A stretch of DNA of 34,441 bases from positions 1-34,441 of the IMG/VR virus record IMGVR_UViG_3300042556_001594, one strand, 5' to 3'. This document shows, in pieces, positions 1 through 7,288 of the stretch; position 1 is the stretch's first letter, and the number at the start of each line of letters is the position of its first letter. This DNA is from a virus. The notes beneath the pieces were generated by a model. It made no database searches. It saw only the letters and a program-made list of their open reading frames with translations, and was not told the origin of the DNA. The position numbers were made by a program, and so were the translations under genes.

Positions 1-176
1 AATCGACCGTGACGCTGACCACGGCGGGCATTTCGACGACAAACCCGTTTGTCATCGTTCACTATGACCTTGGCAGCGCCAAGACCATCCAGTTTGCCGA
101 CACGGTGGGGCTCATCGTTGACGGCGGTTCGGGCGTGTCGAACGAGGTGTTCATCCAGTATTCGACGGATAACATC
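1..176. repeat. Terminal overlap, copy 1 (circular assembly)
   Basis: Bases 1-176 are identical to 34266-34441, in the same orientation. Joining the two ends restores one long open frame across the junction, so the window represents a circular or circularly permuted molecule of about 34,265 bp. The repeat lies inside a tail gene. That argues against a T7-like physical terminal repeat, which normally lies outside genes, and for an assembler overlap or headful permutation. Confidence 0.95.
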
Positions 177-2162
177 AGCTTCACCTCGCTGGGGGCGGCA
201 ATCCCCGTGGACACGACGGCGCGCAACCGCCGCCGCACCGGCCCGGTCTCGGCGCGCTACTGGCGCGTGGCGCGCATTGGCTCGACCGACCTGAGCACCA
301 ACGATTTCAGCATTCAGGAATTCAGCCTGTGGGAAATGGGCTCGACCATCAGCGCCACGCGCGAGGTCAATTTCACCTTCTCCACCGAGCAGCAATATCT
401 GCTGGTCTTCAGCGACCGCAACCTGCGCATTTACAAGGATGGCGCTTCCCAGGCTGACGTGCGATCGCCTTACACCAGCGCGCAGCTTGGCACGCTCACA
501 TGGGTGCAATCGCTCGATACGCTGCTGTCGTTCCATGAGGATGTGGCAACCCAGCGCCTGATCCGCGAGGGCAGCGACACGGCATGGTCGATGCGCAACA
601 TCGTATGGGACGTGGTGCCGGAGTATGCGTTTACGCTCACCGAGCAGGAACCGTCGCAGACCCTGACCCCATCGGCGGTCACGGGATACATCACGCTGAC
701 CACGGGCGGCGCCGTGTGGGCGACCGGCGACGTCGGCAGCTATGTGAACGGCAATTTTGGCCGGGCACGAATCATCGAATACACCAGCGCCACCGTGGTC
801 AAGGCGTTCGTGACGGTGCCGTTCTTCTCGACCAGCGCCATTGCGGCCGGCGACTGGAACCTCGAGGCGGGATACGAAGACGCATGGTCATCGACCCGCG
901 GCTATCCGATCTGCGGCACCTTTTACCAAGGCCGCCTGTGGATTGGCGGCTCGCGCGACCTGCCGTCAACCATGTGGGGCAGCAAGGTTGGCCTGCTGTT
1001 CGACTTCGACCCGGCGACCGGGCTGGATGACGAGGCCATCGAATACACGCTTGACGCAAACGACGTGGCCGCGATCAAGGCGCTTCATCCTGGGCGGCAT
1101 CTGCAGATCTTCACCGGCTCAAGCGAGTGGTACATCCCGCAAAACCCCGGCGCACCGATCACGCCGTCGAACGTCGCGGTCGACGTTACAACGAAATTCG
1201 GATGCCGCGAGGGCCTGCCGGTCATCGACGTGTCCGGCGCCGTGCTGTTCATCCAGCGCGAGGGCAAGGCGATCCGCGAGTTTCTGTTCACCGACACCGA
1301 GCAGGCTTACACCGCGCAGAACATTTCGCTGCTGGCCCCGCACCTCATCCGCACGCCGGTCGATTTTGCGCTGCGCAAGGCGACCAGCACCGACGAAAGC
1401 GACCTGATCATCCTGATCAACAGCGATGGCACGGCGGCAACGCTGACCACGCTGCGCGATCAGGAAATCACGTCATGGCAGCTTCACACGACGCGCGGCA
1501 CGTTCAAGAGCGCGGCCGAGGTTGATAGCGAAGTGTATTTCGTGGTGCAGCGCACCATTGGCGGCACCGATTATCGCTTTGTCGAGAAATTCAACTCATC
1601 GATGCGCACCGATTGCGGCGTCTATGCGGCATCGGCCGGCAGCACGATCACGGGCCTGAGCCATATCAACGGCGAAACGGTCAAGGTCATCGTCGATGGC
1701 AGCGTGCAGAATGACGATGTGGTGGCCGGCGGCAGCATCACGCCCGACCGCGCCGCAACCACGACCCGCGAGGCGGGCCTGAAATTCGTGGTGACGGACA
1801 GCTCTTTGCCGAGCGATGAGACCATCCCGACCAATGCCGAGATATGGATCAAGCTGATGCCGGTGGCGTTCGATCCGCAGTCCGGCGCGGCGCTGGCGAT
1901 GAAGAAAAAGCGTATCCTGCGCGTGCAAGCCGACCTGCTGGAAACCGTGCACATGATCTGCCAGGGCGAGCGCGCATCGTTTCGGGGCTTCGGCGCGGGC
2001 AGCGGCGGCGGATCACCGCTCGACATTGCCCCGCCGGTCTTCACGGGTCAGAAGGAATTTGCCGGGCTGCTGGGCTATGACGACCTTGCCGAGCTGGAAA
2101 TCTGGCAGGACACGCCCGCCTACATGACCGTGCTGGGCGTCAAAATGGAGGTGTCGGTATGA
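1..2162 (+). CDS. Tail nozzle / tail tubular protein B-like, 3' part (continues from 34004)
   Basis: This is the C-terminal 720 residues or so of an 807-residue protein whose first 87 codons lie at 34004-34265. The frame is open from base 3, and the GTG at 9 is not a real start. The protein occupies the T7 gp12 position (tail nozzle of the short podovirus tail): directly after a gp11-like protein and before the internal virion proteins. Its length is close to the usual 750-900 residues. An inserted stretch (around junction residues 70-180) reads like a beta-rich carbohydrate-binding/discoidin-like module and is absent from T7 gp12. The stop overlaps the next ATG (ATGA at 2159). The tail nozzle call rests on the N-terminal family signature and gene order. 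Confidence 0.85.
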   Translation, partial: STVTLTTAGISTTNPFVIVHYDLGSAKTIQFADTVGLIVDGGSGVSNEVFIQYSTDNISFTSLGAAIPVDTTARNRRRTGPVSARYWRVARIGSTDLSTNDFSIQEFSLWEMGSTISATREVNFTFSTEQQYLLVFSDRNLRIYKDGASQADVRSPYTSAQLGTLTWVQSLDTLLSFHEDVATQRLIREGSDTAWSMRNIVWDVVPEYAFTLTEQEPSQTLTPSAVTGYITLTTGGAVWATGDVGSYVNGNFGRARIIEYTSATVVKAFVTVPFFSTSAIAAGDWNLEAGYEDAWSSTRGYPICGTFYQGRLWIGGSRDLPSTMWGSKVGLLFDFDPATGLDDEAIEYTLDANDVAAIKALHPGRHLQIFTGSSEWYIPQNPGAPITPSNVAVDVTTKFGCREGLPVIDVSGAVLFIQREGKAIREFLFTDTEQAYTAQNISLLAPHLIRTPVDFALRKATSTDESDLIILINSDGTAATLTTLRDQEITSWQLHTTRGTFKSAAEVDSEVYFVVQRTIGGTDYRFVEKFNSSMRTDCGVYAASAGSTITGLSHINGETVKVIVDGSVQNDDVVAGGSITPDRAATTTREAGLKFVVTDSSLPSDETIPTNAEIWIKLMPVAFDPQSGAALAMKKKRILRVQADLLETVHMICQGERASFRGFGAGSGGGSPLDIAPPVFTGQKEFAGLLGYDDLAELEIWQDTPAYMTVLGVKMEVSV

Positions 2163-2719
2163 CCGACGTGGTAACGCCGATCTTCCGGGCGACGACCGGC
2201 AACGCCGCTGCCGTGCCCGTGGCTGCGACGGCGGCCAAGAGCGCGGCGACGACCCTGCCGCTGATCGGCAGCGTGACGCTGGACGACATTCTTGCCGGCG
2301 GTGCAACCGCGTTTGGCGCCCTGTCGAATATCCGGGCCGGTCAGGCAAGCGCGGCCGCGCTGGAAACCGAGGCCCGGTTCGAGACCTTCCGCGCCGGTCA
2401 GGAGCAGACCAAGGGGCAGCAGGAACAGAACGCCATTCGCGAAAAGCTGCTGCGCACGCTGGCCCAGAACCGCGCGGCGGCGGGTGCGTCGGGCATCACG
2501 CTCGACAGCGGCAGCGTGGAAACCGTGATGAATGAAAGCATCGCCGCGGCGAACCGCGAGTTGAGTATCACTCGCGACAATGCGGCCATTGCCTCGTCCG
2601 CCCGTGCGGCGCGTGCCGATCAACTGCGCCTGTCAGCGGGCGCCGCCCGCAGCGGTGGCGTGGGCCGGGCGGCCTTCGGGCTGCTGGACGCTGCCATGAG
2701 GGAGCGCCGTCGTGGCTGA
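2159..2719 (+). CDS. Internal virion protein, T7 gp14-like
   Basis: 186 residues, close to T7 gp14 (196). The N-terminal third is alanine-rich and mildly hydrophobic (IGSVTLDDILAGGATAFGAL), as expected of an ejected protein that inserts into the outer membrane. The rest is helical, with an A-G-A-S-G-I-x-L-D-S-G-S segment near residues 110-120 followed by E-L-x-I-x-R-D-N-A. This arrangement is common in podophage and siphophage internal or core proteins. It overlaps the nozzle gene by 4 bp and the next gene by 8 bp, so it is probably translationally coupled. By analogy it is packed in the capsid core and ejected at infection. The assignment rests on position, length and motif, not on strong identity. 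Confidence 0.7.
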   Translation: MTDVVTPIFRATTGNAAAVPVAATAAKSAATTLPLIGSVTLDDILAGGATAFGALSNIRAGQASAAALETEARFETFRAGQEQTKGQQEQNAIREKLLRTLAQNRAAAGASGITLDSGSVETVMNESIAAANRELSITRDNAAIASSARAARADQLRLSAGAARSGGVGRAAFGLLDAAMRERRRG

Positions 2720-4832
2720 GCGCGCCCGCCTCACCGGAGGCCAGACCACCATTGCGCCGATCCCGTCGATCGGGGTGACGGACGCGGCCGCCAAGAACCT
2801 GACCGACTTTGCGTCCGGCCTCGCCAAGATCGGCGACCAGGCGCAGACGCAGCTCGATATTCAGGCGGTGCAGGAGGGCGAGAAGGCCGGCATTATCGCG
2901 GGCCTGTCGCCCAAGTTTGAGGTGCTGGGCGATGCGACCCTGCGCGCACGGGCCTATGACCGCGCCGGGCTTAACGTGTTCGTCAACCAGACGGACATTG
3001 CGACCCAGGCAAAGATTGACGAGCTGTATCAGGAAAATCAGGCCGACCCGATTGCGCTGAAGGCTGCGCTTAATGGCTGGCGCGAGGGGTTCCGCGCCGA
3101 CATGGAAGCGAACACGCCGCAGGCGGTGCCGTATTTCGACCAGTCTTTTGCGCGCAATACGCGGCCTGTGATTTTCGCTGCCGAGCGCCAGTTCCGCGAC
3201 AATCTGGAAAAGGAAGCCCGCGCCTCGCTGGTGTCGGCGGTCGAGACCAGCACCAACGCCGCGGCCCGCCTTGCATTCCTGTCCGATGCCAGCCCGGAAG
3301 CGGCCGGCGATCTGGTCGCGGCGCGCAATGCGCTGATCGACAAGCTGGTCGAGAATGGTCCGCAGGGCGCCTTTACCTTTGAGGGCCGCACGATGTCCAC
3401 CGACATCACCCGTCAAAAGGTGCTGGACGTGGCGCAGATGCAGAAGGTGCTCGCCGATTGGGATGAGCAGGCATATTCGCAGACGGTGCTTGGCCGTTTC
3501 AGCCGCGCGCCAGACAAGCGCAAATTCTTCGAGACGTTTAGCAAGGAACAGCAGGAAGACACCGCCTCGCCCATCGGCATCGACACCGTGAAGCGCATCC
3601 AGGCTGAAATGCGCGGGGCGCTGATCGCCGAGGATGCCGAGCGCCGTGCCCGCCGGGCCGAACTGAAGGACGGTGTGACGGATGCCGTCTATGTCCTCAA
3701 CCGCGGCCGCCTGCCTGCCGGGCTTGGCCAGTTGCGCGCGGCGGTGGCGGGCGATCCCGAATTGTCGGCGGAAGTCGAGGGCGCCATTCAGGACCGCGCC
3801 GTGGCCGGTGAATTTCTCAAGCTGAACCCCGGCGAACAGCGGGCCGCACTGACCGCGCTGACGCAGGACAAGAACGCGCCGACCGACCGCCGCAGCGTTG
3901 AACTGACCGCGCGCCTCGAAGCCCTGCACAACGAAACGCTGACCGGCCTGCGCGACGATCCCATCACCTTTGGCGCCGAGGCCGGGCTTTATGCGCTGCC
4001 CGTCATGGATCCGGCCAAGCCGGAAACCATTGCCGCCCGCGTGCGCGCCGCCCGCATCGTCGAAGATCGCTACGGCGTAGTGTCGTCGGGCCTGACCGCG
4101 CCGGAAGTCGAGCAGGTAACGCGCCGCATTGCCGGGGCCGACGCTGACGGCAAGGTGGGCTATATGCAGTCTTTCAACGCCGCCCTGGGCCGCGACCGGG
4201 CGGGCGTGCTGTGGGGTCAGGTGGCCAAGAAACAGCCGGCCTTTGCGCTGGCCGCCAGCATCGCCGACCAGTCGCCCGGCCTCGCTTCCGAGATCATCCG
4301 GGGTCAGGCGCTGGTTGACACCATGGGCGGCGGCGCCATCCCCGGCCCGGTCGACTATCGCCCCAAGGCTGATGCCACCCTGCGCGCCGCGTTCAAGTGG
4401 TCGCCGTCCAGTGCCGAGAATGTCACCAACGCCGCGCTTGCCGTCGAACTGGTGCGCCGTGCATCGACTGGCAAGACGACCTCTGCCGACTTCGACAAGG
4501 GCGTTTTCTCCGAGGCCCTGACCGAAATCACCGGCGGCATCCTGCTCCAGCCGAACGGCGGCAGGGTGGATCGCATCGTTGCCCCGGTGCGCGGTATGTC
4601 GCAGGACCGATTCTACGACCTGTTCGACAGCCTGGCCGACGATGACGTGGCCGGCGCGCTGGCTGGCACCAGCAAGATCACCGCGAAGGACATCAAGCGG
4701 TATGGCGTGCTCGAAAGCGTGGGCGATGGCCGCTATCTGGTCCGCATCGCGAATGGCTATGCCATGACGGCGGCGGGCGATCCGTTCCAGCTCGACCTTG
4801 GCGCCATCGCGCGCAAGCGGGGCGGCCGATGA
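2712..4832 (+). CDS. Internal virion protein, T7 gp15-like by position
   Basis: 706 residues, mostly predicted alpha-helical, with no signal peptide or obvious membrane segment. The start is a GTG at 2712 overlapping the previous gene by 8 bp, with GGGAG upstream. Length and position (between gp14-like and the large ejected proteins) match T7 gp15 (747 residues), part of the inner core and of the DNA-ejection conduit. The sequence is acidic and rich in Ala, Asp, Glu and Arg, with long amphipathic helices (for example residues 150-260). No catalytic motif was recognised. The functional call is by synteny only. Confidence 0.6.
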   Translation: MAERARLTGGQTTIAPIPSIGVTDAAAKNLTDFASGLAKIGDQAQTQLDIQAVQEGEKAGIIAGLSPKFEVLGDATLRARAYDRAGLNVFVNQTDIATQAKIDELYQENQADPIALKAALNGWREGFRADMEANTPQAVPYFDQSFARNTRPVIFAAERQFRDNLEKEARASLVSAVETSTNAAARLAFLSDASPEAAGDLVAARNALIDKLVENGPQGAFTFEGRTMSTDITRQKVLDVAQMQKVLADWDEQAYSQTVLGRFSRAPDKRKFFETFSKEQQEDTASPIGIDTVKRIQAEMRGALIAEDAERRARRAELKDGVTDAVYVLNRGRLPAGLGQLRAAVAGDPELSAEVEGAIQDRAVAGEFLKLNPGEQRAALTALTQDKNAPTDRRSVELTARLEALHNETLTGLRDDPITFGAEAGLYALPVMDPAKPETIAARVRAARIVEDRYGVVSSGLTAPEVEQVTRRIAGADADGKVGYMQSFNAALGRDRAGVLWGQVAKKQPAFALAASIADQSPGLASEIIRGQALVDTMGGGAIPGPVDYRPKADATLRAAFKWSPSSAENVTNAALAVELVRRASTGKTTSADFDKGVFSEALTEITGGILLQPNGGRVDRIVAPVRGMSQDRFYDLFDSLADDDVAGALAGTSKITAKDIKRYGVLESVGDGRYLVRIANGYAMTAAGDPFQLDLGAIARKRGGR

Positions 4833-7288
4833 TCTGGGATGATCGCGATGCCCTGAATGTGGCGCGCGGCACACCCGCGACCGGCGTGCCCACCAGCTTT
4901 GCCGAAAACTACCAGGCGGCGCGCGATGGCTTCATCCGCGAGAACCAGTCGGACAGCGCCTACACGCTCTACAGCGAGGCATATGACGACTACATCCAGC
5001 GTTTCGAGAAGCTGACCGGCAAGCGGCTGCGCAGCCCGACCGAATACGGCGGCATCGGCAGCAGCATCGCGGCCAACGGTGCCGTGCTGAAGGCAATTCA
5101 GGATCAGACCGCCGAAGTCGAGAAGATGCGGGCAAACTTTCCCGACCTTGCCGGCCAGATTGAGCCATTCCCGACGCTGGACACAATCCGCACGGCGGCA
5201 ATCCCGCGCGCTCGGGCGCAGCGTGCCAGCGAGGCCGACATCGCCAGCCGGTCAACCATCGGGGGCGATCTTGGCGCGGTGGCGGGCATGGTGGTCGGTG
5301 GCGTCACCGATCCCATTAACCTTGTTTCCCTGCCATTTGGCGCGGCTGCTGGCACCCGCGTGCTGACGGCAGCGGCTATCGAGGCGGGCGTCGTGCTGGG
5401 CACCGAGGCGCTGGTGGTGCAGCCGAATACCTATCGTTTCAAGGAATCCATCGACAGCCCCTACACCTTCAGCGAGGCCGTGGGCAACGCAGTGCTGGCG
5501 GCGGCTGGCACGGCGGTCCTGTCCGGCGCCATGCGCGCCGCCCCAATGACGGCCCGCAAGTTTCTGGACTGGTCGCGCGGCAACCGGCCCGACCGCCCCT
5601 TGACCCAGGCTGAACGCAACGCCGACGCGCTGCTGCAGCGCGAGGCCGAGGTGGGCGACAGCACGCCGAACGCGCCGACCGTCGAGGGCGACACCGCCCA
5701 TCTGGACACCTTTCAGCGTGCGATGGATGAGGTGGCCGAGGGCCGCCCGCTGGCCGAGGTGACGCCCGCGCCCCGTGGTGAGGCGCCCTTTGCCCCGCCG
5801 CTGGGTATTTCCCGCGTGCGTGCGGGCGACCTGCTGACCGGAGGCGAGGCACGCGGCGCAATCCCCGACGATTTTGACCCGGCCCGTGCTGGCGTCCTGC
5901 TGGTCTATGAGCGCGAAGACGGCGGGCTCATGGTCATGGATGGCCGGAAGCGCGTCGAGGCCGCCCAGCGGGCAAATCCGGGGCAGGAACTGGATGCCGT
6001 GGTTGTGCGCGAGCGGGACGGCTACACGCCCGACGAGGTGCAGGCCCGCGCCTTGCTCAAAAACGCGCTAGAGGGGACCATTTCCGGGCGCGAGCGATTC
6101 GACATCGACCGGGCCATTGATGGCGCTGGCCTGCCTCCCCTTGGCCCGCCCCTACGGCAGACAAAGCCACCCGAAACACTGGTCGAGTATCTTTCGCGGG
6201 TTGGCATTCGCCCCGACGATCCTGAGTTGAGCGATCTTGCGGTTGGCGAATTGCTGGCATCGTGGCACACCGGGAAACCATTTCGTCGTCGCATTTTGCG
6301 CGCGGATGGCCTGACGGTTCGCCAGGCGTTGGAACGCGCCGAAGGCGAGGGTTTCCTTGGGCTTCAGCTTGGGAACCGCATGCAGGGGGCCGACGAGTCG
6401 GCATTGTCCCGCGAAGCCTATCGCGCCGATAACATTGATGCGCTGGCCGACGCGCTCAATGATGAGCTGTTGCGCGGTCGGGCGCGCGTCCGTGGTCGCG
6501 ATGAGGCGGCCCGCGCGCAGATCGAGGGCGATGCCACGGCAGCGCGGCAAAATGATGAGTTTGAATCACGCTACGGTGCAGGCCGCGAAGGTGAATTGCG
6601 CTACCAGGCGCAGCAACTGGGAATGGACCGATGGGATACCGCCGACGAGGTTGACCTGCGCGACTTCATTGACGAACGGTTGGCGATTGAAGGCGAAGGT
6701 ATTACATTTGGCATTGACGAAAGCCTCACCGCCGCCCGCAACCGCGTGCTTGACGAGGCCGAAGCGGCCATCCGCGAGCGTCACGCCGACTGGCCGGGCG
6801 ATCCCGATGACCTGATCCGCGCCCTGCGGGAATCGACCGAAACGGAAGGGAGCCTGACCGATGCCCTCAACGATGCCGCCCGCGCCCTTGACGCCGGAGA
6901 TCAGCGCGCCGTCACCGCAACCCGCGATTTTCTCGGGGCTTTCCGCCGCGCAGTTGACGCGGGCGCTCTCGCTGGCGCGGATCGACGCGGTGGCGGACCT
7001 CTATCACCGGACGCAGGCGGCCCTCAGCGCCAGCGCGCCGAAGCCCTAGCCCGCGCCCAGGCTGACCAGACTGCCCGCCTTTCCGACGATCCCGCCTTCG
7101 ACGCGGCGCAGGCCGCCGAGGTGCGCCGTATCATGGCCAGCACCCCGGACATTGCCGTGCCCGTCCGGCAGGAGATCGACCCCGAAACCGGCCTGACCCG
7201 CGCGGAAACCATGAGCGCCGAGGCAATCCTGAAGGACGCCGACGATACCGCCCGGCTCGCTGACATCGTGAAAGGCTGCGCCACATGA
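4829..7288 (+). CDS. Large ejected virion protein with ParB/DdrB-like domain
   Basis: 819 residues, starting at the ATGA overlap with the previous stop. Residues 1-140 are helical. Residues 145-235 hold three hydrophobic glycine/alanine stretches (LGAVAGMVVGGV, AAAGTRVLTAAAIEAGVVLG, AVLAAAGTAVLSGAM) resembling membrane-inserting segments of ejected core proteins. Residues 325-430 resemble the ParB/DdrB-like fold of phage polyvalent proteins: a hydrophobic strand pair, then VMDGRKRVEAAQ at 369-380, equivalent to the G-x-R-R box, then an ALLKNALEGT helix. Residues 449-513 match the short polyvalent-associated motif (L-V-E-Y-L-S...RRILRADGLTV...A...EGFLG). The C terminus is helical and charged. 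It probably enters the cell with the DNA. T7 gp16-like lytic transglycosylase motifs were not seen. Confidence 0.65.
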   Translation: MIWDDRDALNVARGTPATGVPTSFAENYQAARDGFIRENQSDSAYTLYSEAYDDYIQRFEKLTGKRLRSPTEYGGIGSSIAANGAVLKAIQDQTAEVEKMRANFPDLAGQIEPFPTLDTIRTAAIPRARAQRASEADIASRSTIGGDLGAVAGMVVGGVTDPINLVSLPFGAAAGTRVLTAAAIEAGVVLGTEALVVQPNTYRFKESIDSPYTFSEAVGNAVLAAAGTAVLSGAMRAAPMTARKFLDWSRGNRPDRPLTQAERNADALLQREAEVGDSTPNAPTVEGDTAHLDTFQRAMDEVAEGRPLAEVTPAPRGEAPFAPPLGISRVRAGDLLTGGEARGAIPDDFDPARAGVLLVYEREDGGLMVMDGRKRVEAAQRANPGQELDAVVVRERDGYTPDEVQARALLKNALEGTISGRERFDIDRAIDGAGLPPLGPPLRQTKPPETLVEYLSRVGIRPDDPELSDLAVGELLASWHTGKPFRRRILRADGLTVRQALERAEGEGFLGLQLGNRMQGADESALSREAYRADNIDALADALNDELLRGRARVRGRDEAARAQIEGDATAARQNDEFESRYGAGREGELRYQAQQLGMDRWDTADEVDLRDFIDERLAIEGEGITFGIDESLTAARNRVLDEAEAAIRERHADWPGDPDDLIRALRESTETEGSLTDALNDAARALDAGDQRAVTATRDFLGAFRRAVDAGALAGADRRGGGPLSPDAGGPQRQRAEALARAQADQTARLSDDPAFDAAQAAEVRRIMASTPDIAVPVRQEIDPETGLTRAETMSAEAILKDADDTARLADIVKGCAT

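Noticed and set aside
2568-4874. A 768-codon open frame on the minus strand opposite the internal virion genes
   Set aside because: It is the antisense shadow of high-GC plus-strand genes. The sequence is rich in His, Arg, Gly and Ala without domain logic, and the plus-strand frames are coupled and fit the virion module.
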